From Rhodothermaceae bacterium (GTDB taxonomy: Bacteria > Bacteroidota > Rhodothermia > Balneolales > Cyclonatronaceae): 62,217 nt of DNA. Position 1 is the stretch's first letter; each line of letters begins with the position of its first letter. The translations under genes and the position numbers were made by a program. The notes beneath the pieces are model-generated. The model had not been told where the DNA came from, did no database searches, and saw nothing but the letters and a program-made list of their open reading frames with translations. Shown here piece by piece: positions 17,744 to 27,238 of this stretch. The stretch covers positions 1-62,217 of the forward strand of contig JAIVHB010000137.1 of the NCBI GenBank assembly GCA_020201275.1, read 5' to 3'.

Positions 17744-18635
17744 CCAGGTTGTAGTATAGGTCGGTGTATAATTCAAGGTAATCGGAGCCATCCCTTTTCA
17801 GCAGCTGTGATATTCGGAGAAGTGCCTTATTTCGCAAATTCCTTTTTTCCTTTTCTATCTGAACGATCATTCTGTTCCAATCATCGTAAAATGATGCATC
17901 AATACTGTATCTGCCCCAGCTTTCCAGATCCTGCATATCGTTGAACTGGCCCAGCAGTTCAGTATGCAATGATATTGATCGATTATATGCCTTCAGTTCG
18001 GGGCTTAGACCTGCCATCAGTTCTGTGTGATACTGGATCTTCTTGCATCGTTTGCGTAATTCGTGAAGATTTTCCGGATTTTTGCTGAACAGGGACTTAT
18101 CGAGTTGCCGCTTAGACTTCTCATATGCAAGGATAAGACCTTTTTCAAGATCAAAAAGATTCAGATCTACCGGAACAAGTTCTGTGAGTTTACTTTTTGA
18201 TTGTTCAATCGCTGCTGCCAGGTCAGCCATCACACCACTTCGTTTAATGGAATTCAGCATTTCATCTCTTCTGGCAACTGCGAGATCAAGCAGTGATTTA
18301 AATTCACCCGGTTCATCAGATATTGCCATGATACTGCCTACCCTTACACATGCAACCCTTCCGGCAGACAGCGTGCGTGAACAATCCCGCCAAAAATGAT
18401 TCCAGTATCGCGATGATTCAGGAACCAGCGGGAACAACAGGGCGGCAATGGATCGCAATCTTTTATAGCTTTTCCGGATTTCATGAATAGCAGTTATGGG
18501 GTCATTCTCATACTCAGAGGCAAGAAACAGCACTTTATCACTATGGTAACTTAAAGCCTGCGTCAAGTCTGCAGTCAATTCATCCGGCTTATCCAGCACG
18601 TATGATTTCCTTTTCCCGGCCATTTCAGATTTCAT
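17730..18635 (-). CDS. CHAD domain protein
   Basis: The 301-residue all-helical protein has the conserved histidine/basic pattern of CHAD domains: HEIRKSYKRLRS (about residues 51-62) and its second-half counterpart LHELRKRCKKIQYHTEL (about 188-204). CHAD domains bind polyphosphate through these basic surfaces. No CYTH phosphatase domain is present. It is divergent from the GCS2-CBS gene and overlaps the start of the MFS gene by 14 nt, so it is probably cotranscribed with that transporter. Confidence 0.88.
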   Translation of the reverse strand: MKSEMAGKRKSYVLDKPDELTADLTQALSYHSDKVLFLASEYENDPITAIHEIRKSYKRLRSIAALLFPLVPESSRYWNHFWRDCSRTLSAGRVACVRVGSIMAISDEPGEFKSLLDLAVARRDEMLNSIKRSGVMADLAAAIEQSKSKLTELVPVDLNLFDLEKGLILAYEKSKRQLDKSLFSKNPENLHELRKRCKKIQYHTELMAGLSPELKAYNRSISLHTELLGQFNDMQDLESWGRYSIDASFYDDWNRMIVQIEKEKRNLRNKALLRISQLLKRDGSDYLELYTDLYYNLDEQQ

Positions 18636-18773
18636 TTTTAAATATGCATCAATATTGAATCATAAATAATATCTTCAAAAAAAATATATCTTAAAAAAAA
18701 GAGCTCTATATCCGGTGCAGTGTATCAGGATAATTGCCGGGACAGGGATAATGCTCACACTAAGGATCATGAT

Positions 18774-20669
18774 ATGTCAGGTCACATAACCACCGATCCC
18801 GATGTACTGAGATCTTTTACCAAGAAATTGCTAAGGGATCTTGATGCACTTGGTGTGTTGCTTGAACAGCGATTGATAGAAGAAGACAAAACCCGGATCG
18901 GAGCTGAGCAGGAGCTGTTTCTGGCCGACCAGCACCTGCAGCCTTATCCCTGTAATATTGAACTTCTTGAGAAAATTAAAGCGAAGCATTTCACTACTGA
19001 ACTTGCCCGGTTCAATATGGAAATCAATCTTGATCCCCTCGTTTTTGAGTCAAACTGCCTGTCGAAACTGCATAACAATCTGAACGAAAATCTTCAAATA
19101 GCGGCAAGTCACGCCCAGGAACTGGAATGCCGGCTCATCCTTATAGGATGCCTGCCGACACTGAGAAAATCGGATCTGGATCTTCGGTATATAACCCCTG
19201 CTTTGCGTTACAAGGTATTGAACGAAGCACTCTGCCACCATCGGTCGGAGCAGCACGAACTGAACATAAAGGGTACCGATGAGCTGCATATCAAGCACGA
19301 TTCTGTAATGCTTGAAGCCTGTAATGCAAGCTTCCAGGTGCATTTTCAGGTTAGACAGGATGATTTTGTCAATCTATATAATATCGCACAATTGGTTGCC
19401 GGGCCCACACTGGCGGCGGCGGCTAATTCACCGTTTCTGTTTGGACGCAGGTTGTGGCACGAAACACGGATAGCGGTTTTTCAGCAGTCAATCGATATCA
19501 GAAAACCGGGCACCTATGTAAACCATCAGGAACCACGTGTCGGTTTTGGCACCAAGTGGATACGCGACTCCATACTCGACATCTACCGTGAAGATTTGTC
19601 GCGATTTCGTGTGATTATGGGGTTACCCGACCTGCCGGACTCACTTGATCAGGTGAGAAACGGAGAAACTCCAGCACTGAAAGCCCTTCAGCTGTTTAAC
19701 TCAACCGTTTACCGCTGGAACAGGCCGTGTTACGGAATTACCGACAACAAACCTCACATCAGGATTGAGAACCGTGTTCTGCCCTCAGGCCCGACACCGG
19801 CCGATGAGACAGCCAATGCCGCCTTCTGGTTTGGTCTGATTAACGGTATAGCCAAAAAATATGGCGACATAACCGGTCTGATTGATTTTGCCGAGGTTCG
19901 AGCCAACTTCGTGGCAGCTGCACGCCGCGGACTATTAGCCCAGTTCAAGTGGTTTGACGGCAAGTACCTGTCTGCCCAGCACCTGATTCTCGACAACCTC
20001 ATCGGATTGGCGGAAGAAGGCCTGCAGGCAAGCAATCTCAATGAAGCCGATATCAGAACATATCTTGGCATAATTGAAACCAGGGTCAGAAACAGCCGGA
20101 ATGGGGCCCTCTGGCAGCTTGAGTCGTGGAACAATCTGAGCCCGAAATACAATGAGTTCGAAAAAAGTCTCTACATGACCCAGGCATACCACGAAAATCA
20201 TGTTAATGATGTACCGGTAGGAGAATGGCCGGGTATTAAACCACATGTCGTAAAAACCAAAAAATCAAGAGCAATGAAGATCGAGCAGATAATGTCGCGG
20301 GATGTTTTCAGCCTTCACGAAGACGATGTGATTGATCTGGCTGCCAATATCATGGAGTGGAGAAAAATCACCAGCATACCGGTGATCAACTCAAAGGGTG
20401 TACTCACCGGTCTGCTCACGTACCGCTACGTGATAGAGCTGCTTAACAAACTGAGCCGTGGTATACTGTCTGAGCAGGAACTGCCCGTTAAGGCACTGAT
20501 TAAGGGCAGTGTCATCTCTGTTGAGCCAGACACACTGATCAAAGACGGGCTTGAACTTATGATTGAAAACGACCTGATCTGCCTGCCGGTGGTTCAGGAC
20601 CACAAACTCGTTGGAATTGTTACCCGTAGCGACTTTCTGCGGGTACTAAGCAATCTGATCGATTCCTGA
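18774..20669 (+). CDS. Glutamate-cysteine ligase-like protein fused to a CBS domain pair
   Basis: The roughly 631-residue protein (ATG 18774, with AAGGA 13 nt upstream; a GTG at 18720 would add 18 residues) has a GCS2-type amidoligase domain over its first 450 residues (IGAEQELFL, NMEINLDPL, IRIENRVLPSGPT), followed after a linker by a tandem CBS pair (EQIMSRDVFSLHEDD and VKALIKGSVISVEPD to the end). GCS2 enzymes join an amine to a glutamate gamma-carboxyl; CBS pairs sense adenine nucleotides. The true substrate is unknown; glutathione synthesis is possible, but no glutathione synthetase is nearby. It is transcribed away from the CHAD gene. Confidence 0.85.
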   Translation: MSGHITTDPDVLRSFTKKLLRDLDALGVLLEQRLIEEDKTRIGAEQELFLADQHLQPYPCNIELLEKIKAKHFTTELARFNMEINLDPLVFESNCLSKLHNNLNENLQIAASHAQELECRLILIGCLPTLRKSDLDLRYITPALRYKVLNEALCHHRSEQHELNIKGTDELHIKHDSVMLEACNASFQVHFQVRQDDFVNLYNIAQLVAGPTLAAAANSPFLFGRRLWHETRIAVFQQSIDIRKPGTYVNHQEPRVGFGTKWIRDSILDIYREDLSRFRVIMGLPDLPDSLDQVRNGETPALKALQLFNSTVYRWNRPCYGITDNKPHIRIENRVLPSGPTPADETANAAFWFGLINGIAKKYGDITGLIDFAEVRANFVAAARRGLLAQFKWFDGKYLSAQHLILDNLIGLAEEGLQASNLNEADIRTYLGIIETRVRNSRNGALWQLESWNNLSPKYNEFEKSLYMTQAYHENHVNDVPVGEWPGIKPHVVKTKKSRAMKIEQIMSRDVFSLHEDDVIDLAANIMEWRKITSIPVINSKGVLTGLLTYRYVIELLNKLSRGILSEQELPVKALIKGSVISVEPDTLIKDGLELMIENDLICLPVVQDHKLVGIVTRSDFLRVLSNLIDS

Positions 20670-20712
20670 TTGAACATCATCTCAGCTTCCGGCTTTGTTT
20701 CAACAACAGTAT

Positions 20713-22023
20713 TCAGACGGCCTTAACAACGAGGATGGTCTCATCATCGGAATGACCGCCGGCCTGACTGTACTCTGATACGGCTGATGAAATGAGAGCG
20801 GCAATTTCTTTAGACGGTTTGTCGGCGGCCTGGCGGATCAACGCTATCAGGTTCTCTTCACCAAATTCGTTTTCTTTTTCGTCTTCGGCCTCCACTATCC
20901 CGTCCGAAAAAATCACCAGCACATCACCCTTCTGCAGATAACGTTCACCGCTGTGATAGGTTATCTCATCGGTAAAGCCGATAACCGGACCTCCTGTTTT
21001 TAGCCGTTCCATAATACCCGACTCTTTTCTGAAAAGTACGGGCGGTATGTGTCCGGCATTCACATACGACAGTTTCCGGTCGGATGTATTGTAGGTTGAG
21101 AAAAAAAGTGTGGCATACTGATCCACATCGGTATCGTTGATGATAATGCGGTTCAGTTTATTGATGATGTCGACCGGACTGCTGAACATATCAAACAGTG
21201 CTCTGAGTGACGCCCTGATTGAAGCCATTAGCAGTGCTGCCGGCAGGCCCTTTCCGTTCACATCACCCACAACAAGTCCGGTTAAACCGCTTGTGCTGTT
21301 CAGGATATCGTAGTAATCGCCCCCGACCTCGTAGGCCGGTTCAATAAGCGCTCCTATTTCAATGCCATTAATACGCGGTGCATGCTCAGGCCAGAACCTC
21401 ACCTGGATTGCCCGGGCAAGGGATATCTGCTCTTCAAGCCGTTTTTTCTCGATTACTTCCTGTATCAACCGCTCCTTTTCGATTGAGATCGCCGCCTGAT
21501 TGGCGAGCATCTGGAAAAGTGTGATTTCAACTTCTTCAAAATTCCCGGATCTTTTTTTGTTAATGGCTTCCAGGATGCCAATTACCTCCCCGCCGGAATT
21601 CACCATAGGTACACAAAGAACATTCCTTGTTTTGAAATCACCCTCGGTAATGTCGCCCAGGAACCGGTCATCTTTGCTCACATCGTTAACAAGCAGAGGT
21701 TTACCATTAACGGCAACCCATCCTGCAATTCCGCTGCCACGCGGAATCTTTTTCCCGAATATCTCTGAGCCAGACGGCCCGGTTGGTACTGTAATAATCA
21801 GTTCTCCGGTATCCCTGTCGAGTAACATCAATGAACTCGCTTCGGCATCCATCAATAGTTCCGCCGCATCCATGATGGTGGCAAGCAGCGACCGCAGATC
21901 CATTTTGGAATTGATGCGGGCGATGAGGTCGAATACAACGGATAGCTCCGCCCTGCTGTCGTGTACAGTTTTTTTCAGTCCCCTCGATACTTCCAATGCA
22001 GATTCCACTTTATTCCCGTTCAA
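20713..22023 (-). CDS. GAF domain protein with SpoIIE-type phosphatase (RsbU-like)
   Basis: The 436-residue cytoplasmic protein has an N-terminal helix, a GAF sensor domain (about residues 30-185), a short coiled coil and a SpoIIE/PP2C phosphatase domain (about 200-436) with GGDYYD, GDVNGKGL, FSDGIVEAED and the closing DDETILVV. It probably dephosphorylates a STAS-type antagonist in a partner-switching pathway. The indicated start is TTG 22023; a GTG five codons on is an alternative, and no ATG is close. It is the second SpoIIE-type phosphatase in the window, after the membrane-bound one at 12.6-14.6 kb. Confidence 0.9.
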   Translation of the reverse strand: MNGNKVESALEVSRGLKKTVHDSRAELSVVFDLIARINSKMDLRSLLATIMDAAELLMDAEASSLMLLDRDTGELIITVPTGPSGSEIFGKKIPRGSGIAGWVAVNGKPLLVNDVSKDDRFLGDITEGDFKTRNVLCVPMVNSGGEVIGILEAINKKRSGNFEEVEITLFQMLANQAAISIEKERLIQEVIEKKRLEEQISLARAIQVRFWPEHAPRINGIEIGALIEPAYEVGGDYYDILNSTSGLTGLVVGDVNGKGLPAALLMASIRASLRALFDMFSSPVDIINKLNRIIINDTDVDQYATLFFSTYNTSDRKLSYVNAGHIPPVLFRKESGIMERLKTGGPVIGFTDEITYHSGERYLQKGDVLVIFSDGIVEAEDEKENEFGEENLIALIRQAADKPSKEIAALISSAVSEYSQAGGHSDDETILVVKAV

Positions 22024-22046
22024 ATTAATATTGGCAGATTCAACAC

Positions 22047-22673
22047 CTATATTTTTAATGCAAGGTGTATTCCGTCGCGCACAGGTAACATTACATTCAC
22101 CAGGTTTTCATTAGCCTGAATTGCTTCATTGAGTTCATGAACCACTTTTCCCTTACGGTCGCCTGAATCCCTTACTTTACCACCCAGCCAGGCGTTGTCT
22201 GCAACGAAAATACCACCTTTTTTCAGTAAAGGAAGACAATTTTCATAATAGTTGAGATAGTTTTCCTTGTCGGCGTCGAGAAAAATGAGGTCAAACCACG
22301 GGTCGAGGCGGGCAATCGAATTCAGGGCCTCACCAAATTGGATATCGATTTTATGATCAACACCCGATTTCTGAAACAATGGTTTAGCCAGGTTGATATA
22401 TTTCATATTACTCTCACAGGTTATCACCCTTCCATCTTCGGGTAGTGACAGCGCCATAGCAAGTGTGCCGTAACCGGTAAACATACCAATTTCAAGTACC
22501 CTCCGGGCTGAAGTGGCATGTATGAGAAAACGAAGCAATCCGGCAACAACAGGACCGCTGAGCATGTCGTCATACTGCAGGGATGAACGCGTAACCTGTA
22601 CAACATCGCCCAGGATACTCTCATCAACACCGTGGTATTTAGCCGCATAATCCTGCATATCTTTTTCTTCCAT
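22047..22673 (-). CDS. Class I SAM-dependent O-methyltransferase
   Basis: This 208-residue protein is of the caffeoyl-CoA/catechol O-methyltransferase type. Motif I VLEIGMFTGYGTLAMA (about residues 58-73), motif with TCES (about 85-88), the metal/substrate region FLDADKENY (about 131-139) and VADNAWLGG (about 157-165) are present. It would methylate a hydroxyl group on a small molecule. It lies 23 nt upstream of the GAF-SpoIIE gene on the same strand and is divergent from the acyltransferase gene. The substrate is not evident. Confidence 0.92.
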   Translation of the reverse strand: MEEKDMQDYAAKYHGVDESILGDVVQVTRSSLQYDDMLSGPVVAGLLRFLIHATSARRVLEIGMFTGYGTLAMALSLPEDGRVITCESNMKYINLAKPLFQKSGVDHKIDIQFGEALNSIARLDPWFDLIFLDADKENYLNYYENCLPLLKKGGIFVADNAWLGGKVRDSGDRKGKVVHELNEAIQANENLVNVMLPVRDGIHLALKI

Positions 22674-22823
22674 TCAACCCTGTAAATGAACTGTTTGCTT
22701 TAGATTTTCTGTTAACAACGTACAAAAAATGCTGAACATTGAAACAGGGGAAATAGTAAGTTGCCAGTACCAACAACAGATTATATGGATTTTCCAACAT
22801 AACTGATCAAAGTGCTTCTATAA

Positions 22824-23525
22824 ATGTCAAAAACAGCCACTGCTGATGCCGGCGCTCCAGAAACGGGTTTCATTGATGCGCGTGAATCCCGCCCGTTCAT
22901 GTTTTTGTTCAGGATCTACACCAGATTCCTTTTTAAACGGCGTTTCAGAAATGTCTACGTAGTGAACAGTTATACCCCGCGGAACAACAGATCAACACTT
23001 TATTTCATGAACCATGCTTCCTGGTGGGATGCATTGATTCCGTTCCTGCTCAATGAATATCTGTTCAGGCAGCATGCCAGGGCAATGATGGATATCCGTC
23101 AGTTGCAGAAATACCCGTTTTTCAGGAAAATTGGTGTCTATTCTATCGACCGTGAGAATGCCCGCAGTGCCCTGTTTACATTGGGAAAAACCCGTGAATG
23201 GCTCAATAAGGGAAATAACAGTATTTTTCTGTTTCCGCAGGGCAGCATCAAAAGCGACTATGAACCCCTGAATTTTGAGCATGGCATCGGATGGCTCGCG
23301 AAACAGTGCACAAAGTGCGATATAGTGCCACTGGCAATTCACATAAATTTTGTAAGGGGCGACAAACCTGACCTGTTTATGAAAATCGGCAAACCGGTAC
23401 ATTTCGAATATGCAGCAGACAAGAAAATTATCTCTGAAGTTTGCCGCATCGGGTTAGCCGAGATTTTGTACGAAATCAGGAACCAGGCATATGACGAAGA
23501 AGCCGTTTTGCCTGTATTCCTGTAA
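22824..23525 (+). CDS. PlsC-type lysophospholipid acyltransferase family protein
   Basis: This 233-residue acyltransferase has the catalytic NHASWWD (H-x4-D, about residues 55-61), the FFRKIGVYSIDR block (about 95-106) and FPQGSIK (about 142-148), where EGT is more usual. The family transfers acyl groups to glycerol phosphates or other acceptors. The neighbours, a CrtC-like hydratase and a membrane glycosyltransferase, raise the possibility that it acylates a carotenoid glycoside rather than a phospholipid, as CruD does in green sulfur bacteria. That link is inference. Confidence 0.85.
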   Translation: MSKTATADAGAPETGFIDARESRPFMFLFRIYTRFLFKRRFRNVYVVNSYTPRNNRSTLYFMNHASWWDALIPFLLNEYLFRQHARAMMDIRQLQKYPFFRKIGVYSIDRENARSALFTLGKTREWLNKGNNSIFLFPQGSIKSDYEPLNFEHGIGWLAKQCTKCDIVPLAIHINFVRGDKPDLFMKIGKPVHFEYAADKKIISEVCRIGLAEILYEIRNQAYDEEAVLPVFL

Positions 23526-23609
23526 CCTGTACAGTCATCAGAAGGCGGTTGCAACCCGGTTACTGCAAGGCGAACCGTAGTTGGTATATAGCAATACGTC
23601 TTATCTGAT

Positions 23610-24707
23610 CTACCAGGTCCAGCGATAGAGTGCCGGGTTTTTCTGTACCCAATGCGGTGGTTTCTCTTTGTACAAATAGCGCATGTTCACAAGCGGCCGG
23701 AACAATCTGCTGTGAATGCGGGCCGGATGAATATATTCGCTGATGCCGCGCGCTGTTTCAATCAATGATGCATCATTCGATTTGATAATAGCATCTGAAA
23801 TAAATCGGTAGTAAAAGGGGCCGGAATCAACAACTTCACTCATCTGTATGGTTGCTTCAGCGTTTTTCCCTTTCAATATTATTTTTCTGGCTGAGGGAAG
23901 CAGAAACAGATTTGTCTGGTAATCCTCAAGCCTTGCTTCATCAAAAAAGTATTCCACACCGGAATTATCACTGTTGATAAACCATGCGCGGTTGTCGGCG
24001 TCGTTTTTCCGGTTCATTATGTAATAAACCAGTGTTCCGGAATTCATATGGACTCTGCCCCAATACCAGTTCCTGAATTCATTTTTCATAGGTTCCAGCC
24101 CCAGATTGTGGTCATGATAACCCCTGCCGTTCACATTGTATTTTTTCACGGGATGTAACCGGCTTGTTATTTCGATTTCCCCGGTAACCCCGGCCGAGGG
24201 CAGGGTCATATTCCATTCATGAGCCGGCTGCTCCGGTTGATCAGGAATCTGAAACAGGTTGCCGGGTGTCTGGCATCCTGTGAAGCATAACCTGCCCTTC
24301 AGCGTATCGCCACCCGGCAGATTTTCATCGAGAACTATCCAGTATACAAGATTATTCCCCTCCTGTGCGAAATGGAAACCCGAACCGCCGATGTTCAGTT
24401 TTTTACCGTTTTCATTCCAGCTGAAATCGGATTTATCATACTCACTAAGGGAGTAGAACACGGGTTTACCGTTCTCATATACTGAGATGCTTAAAGCCGG
24501 GTGTTCATTTGCTTTTGCGGAGGATCTGGTTTCGGAGTTTTCCCAATTATCAATATACCCGGGAGAAAAAGGACATCCATCATAAAAAATAACAACAATA
24601 TGCAGGGCATTCACGCGGTCAAATATATCAAAGTACCACCACTCGTAGCTCCCGCTATTTTCTTTACACCGCCTGAAATCTTTTTTATAGTTACTGGTAA
24701 TAATCAT
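23610..24707 (-). CDS. CrtC-like carotenoid 1,2-hydratase family protein
   Basis: The 365-residue protein belongs to the hydroxyneurosporene synthase (CrtC)/AttH lipocalin-like superfamily. The hallmark EWWYFDI occurs at about residues 22-28 and the second-domain motif GRGYHDHNLG at about 194-203, followed by FRNWYWGRVH. CrtC adds water to the terminal C-1,2 double bond of acyclic carotenoids; other family members act on different hydrophobic ligands, so the substrate is not certain. No signal peptide is seen. It is convergent with the acyltransferase gene and divergent from the glycosyltransferase gene. Confidence 0.8.
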   Translation of the reverse strand: MIITSNYKKDFRRCKENSGSYEWWYFDIFDRVNALHIVVIFYDGCPFSPGYIDNWENSETRSSAKANEHPALSISVYENGKPVFYSLSEYDKSDFSWNENGKKLNIGGSGFHFAQEGNNLVYWIVLDENLPGGDTLKGRLCFTGCQTPGNLFQIPDQPEQPAHEWNMTLPSAGVTGEIEITSRLHPVKKYNVNGRGYHDHNLGLEPMKNEFRNWYWGRVHMNSGTLVYYIMNRKNDADNRAWFINSDNSGVEYFFDEARLEDYQTNLFLLPSARKIILKGKNAEATIQMSEVVDSGPFYYRFISDAIIKSNDASLIETARGISEYIHPARIHSRLFRPLVNMRYLYKEKPPHWVQKNPALYRWTW

Positions 24708-25059
24708 ATTTAATCGCCAGATATTAAAACAGAATTTTTTGTGTGCGGATTTACGTTTATACAGCGAACTTCACGAACTCCACGGGCAAAAAGTCATAAC
24801 TGTCTGTTGTGATCAGAAATCTTCAATTTCGGCAACGAAACGTTACTTTGTATGTGTTAATTCTCCGGTTTGTATGATGCAAACCGGCCGCAGCATGTCA
24901 TTCAAATATATCTTAAAAAAGAATCAACCTGAATATTAACTTTTTGGATACCGGTCGATAATGCCTTTTTTCCATGTATAAAACAGACCAACAGACATCC
25001 GGCAAAACAAAAAAAATGATGGTTACATTCGGTCATCACATACAATTTCCACCAAAAAT
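24708..25059. other. 352-nt intergenic region with one strong hairpin
   Basis: This is the divergent spacer between the CrtC-like and glycosyltransferase genes. It contains a perfect hairpin CCGGTTTG (24865-24872)/CAAACCGG (24880-24887) with a 7-nt loop and no T run. A 66-codon GTG frame (24739-24939) covers it but has no recognisable protein features. The AT-rich ends next to both genes probably carry their promoters. Nothing else is recognised. Confidence 0.4.
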
Positions 25060-26229
25060 ATGACTTATCTCCTTATAGCATCCAATCTGATTCTGCTTGC
25101 CATTTCCTTTAACCTGATCAGGAACCGTTTTTTATTCAAACCGCTGTCTTCTGTACCCAACACCCGGCTAAGAGGCCTGCCTGCGCATTCGTATCCTTCT
25201 ATCAGTGTTTGTATTCCGGCTCGTAACGAAGAAAACAATATCGGCCGCTGCGTTGAGTCACTTCTAAACCAGAAATATGCATCATTTCAGATTCTTGTAC
25301 TTGATGACAATTCGGAAGACGGTACCGGAATTGTTCTTGATGCGCTGCAGAAAGACCATCCGGAGAAGCTTAACGTTTACCGGGGGCGCCCCAAGCCTGA
25401 CGGCTGGCTTGGCAAGCAGTGGGCCTGCCAGCAGCTGTCGGAATATGCAACCGGCGATCTGCTCATATTCGCTGATGCTGATACCTGGTTCGAGACGGAC
25501 GTTCTTATGAAAACAGCCTCGGCTTTTACAAACTACGGTGCTGACATGATTACAGTCTGGCCGCGCCAACACCTTGAATCTTTCTGGGAGAGACTACTTA
25601 TTCCATTGGTATACTATGCATTAATTGGTTTTTTACCAACCCACTACACGTTCCGGAAGCCACTTTGGATGCCTGCTATTTTCTACGGTAAGTTCGCTCA
25701 CCTTTTTGCAGCGGCATGCGGGCAGTTCCTCGCTTTCCGGTCTTACGCCTATCACCTGATCGGAGGGCACGAATCAGTTAAAGCTGATGTGGTTGAAGAC
25801 GTAGAACTGGCCAAACTTTTCCGGAAAAACAAGCTGCAGGTTCTGATGCTGCATGGCATGGGATCGGTGAATTGCCGAATGTATACAAATCACCGGGAAA
25901 TCAGGGAAGGTTTCCGGAAAAATTTTCTTGCCGGCTTCGGTTACAATCTGCCGATTTTCATCATTTCCGCCATTGGCCATATTATCGTTTTTGTTCTTCC
26001 CTTTGTGGTTCCATTCATTACTACTGATCCCACTACCCTGCTGATGTCGGTATCGGCTGTAACTCTGATTCTGCTTCATCGCCTGTTGCTGGCCTCCTGG
26101 TTCAGATGGAATAAGGCCTATGCATTTATTCATCCGCTGGCCGTTCTCTGGTTTCAGTATCTGGGAATTGTCGTTCTTGCCGATTACCTTCTAAAACGAA
26201 AAATAACATGGAAAAACAGGCCAATTTGA
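25060..26229 (+). CDS. Membrane-bound family 2 glycosyltransferase (CruC/CrtQ/HpnB-like)
   Basis: This 389-residue GT2 enzyme has an N-terminal transmembrane helix (about 1-20), then a GT-A fold with CIPARNEENNI, VLDDNSEDGT, the DXD-type ADADTW, the PDGWLGKQWACQQL segment shared with HpnB/CrtQ-type enzymes and VVEDVELAKL. A C-terminal pair or trio of membrane helices (about 300-380) follows. It probably moves a sugar from a nucleotide donor to a membrane lipid or isoprenoid. Carotenoid glycosylation is a reasonable guess given the CrtC-like neighbour. The start is ATG 25060. Confidence 0.85.
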   Translation: MTYLLIASNLILLAISFNLIRNRFLFKPLSSVPNTRLRGLPAHSYPSISVCIPARNEENNIGRCVESLLNQKYASFQILVLDDNSEDGTGIVLDALQKDHPEKLNVYRGRPKPDGWLGKQWACQQLSEYATGDLLIFADADTWFETDVLMKTASAFTNYGADMITVWPRQHLESFWERLLIPLVYYALIGFLPTHYTFRKPLWMPAIFYGKFAHLFAAACGQFLAFRSYAYHLIGGHESVKADVVEDVELAKLFRKNKLQVLMLHGMGSVNCRMYTNHREIREGFRKNFLAGFGYNLPIFIISAIGHIIVFVLPFVVPFITTDPTTLLMSVSAVTLILLHRLLLASWFRWNKAYAFIHPLAVLWFQYLGIVVLADYLLKRKITWKNRPI

Positions 26230-26284
26230 GGGGTGCTATTTTGGATTACAGAACAGTAATGTATATTGCTGACAACAGGATCTG

Positions 26285-27232
26285 ATGAATTCCCTGATCA
26301 AAAAATATCTGCACTATCTCAAGGTCGAAAAAAACGCTTCGCCTCACACTGTCCTGTCCTACAAAACAGATCTGATGCAGTTCAGTTCATACCTGGTCCA
26401 CCAGTCGTCCGCACCGTCTTCGGATGTCATAGATGTGAATACAGTTGACCGCTCATCCATCAGGATGTGGCTGGGCCGGCTGTCGGCCGATGGCCTTAAC
26501 CGCAGTACAATAGCGCGCAAGGTTGCGTCCCTCCGCTCCTTCTTCAAGTTCTGCTTTAAAAGGGGGTACATCGATACAAATCCAGCCCAGCTTCTCATTA
26601 TTCCCAGGCAAGGCAAGCGCCTGCCCCATACTGCTGATGAGAATTCTGTACAAGCCATGCTCAACAGCATCGCACCGGAGTCTGCCATTGAGAGGCAGAA
26701 CAGAGCTATTCTGGAGTTATTTTATGGGTCTGGCATCCGCCTGGCCGAATTGATCCAGCTGAATGCAGATGATATTGACTTTACCAGAAAACAGTTGAAG
26801 GTGACAGGAAAGGGAAACAAAGAGAGGATTGTTCCAGCCGGCGAGCAGGCCCTCATGGCCTTACGGGAACACCTTCAGACCCGGCTAGCGATACTCAATG
26901 ATGACACCGTTCCGGCAGATTCCAATGCAATGTTCATTACCGCCCGTGGCCTGAGAATATACCCGCAGGCTGTTCGCAAAATGGTGAAAAAATATATGAG
27001 CCTTCATACCGAGTGTGAACAGAAAAGTCCGCACACCCTGCGTCACAGTTATGCCACACACATGCTCGATCATGGTGCCGACATCCGTGTTATTAAAGAG
27101 CTGCTTGGGCATTCCAGCCTTGCTGCTACCCAGGTCTATACCCATACCGGTATCGACAGGCTCAAACAGGTTTATGACAAGGCCCATCCACGAGGCCAGA
27201 CAGAGGAAAAACAGTCACAGAAAAAGAGGTAA
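26285..27232 (+). CDS. xerC: Tyrosine recombinase of the XerC/XerD family
   Basis: This 315-residue recombinase would resolve chromosome dimers at dif with FtsK. The N-terminal SAM-like DNA-binding domain (about 1-95) is followed by the catalytic domain with the full set R152 (GSGIRLAEL), K176, H250 and R253 (HTLRHS), H276 (LGHSS) and nucleophile Y285 (VYTHTG). The absence of an integron- or phage-like context and the position just before hpf favour a housekeeping Xer protein. XerC cannot be separated from XerD by sequence inspection alone. No dif site was recognised nearby. Confidence 0.88.
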   Translation: MNSLIKKYLHYLKVEKNASPHTVLSYKTDLMQFSSYLVHQSSAPSSDVIDVNTVDRSSIRMWLGRLSADGLNRSTIARKVASLRSFFKFCFKRGYIDTNPAQLLIIPRQGKRLPHTADENSVQAMLNSIAPESAIERQNRAILELFYGSGIRLAELIQLNADDIDFTRKQLKVTGKGNKERIVPAGEQALMALREHLQTRLAILNDDTVPADSNAMFITARGLRIYPQAVRKMVKKYMSLHTECEQKSPHTLRHSYATHMLDHGADIRVIKELLGHSSLAATQVYTHTGIDRLKQVYDKAHPRGQTEEKQSQKKR

Positions 27233-27238
27233 ATACTT

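Noticed and set aside
24739-24939. 66-codon ORF in the CrtC/glycosyltransferase spacer
   Set aside because: GTG start, no motif, covers a hairpin and AT-rich promoter-like sequence; more likely non-coding.
26285-27232. Tyrosine recombinase as an integrase of a mobile element
   Set aside because: It has XerC/D-type length and motifs and sits in a housekeeping cluster with hpf and hprK; there are no flanking attachment repeats or cargo genes.
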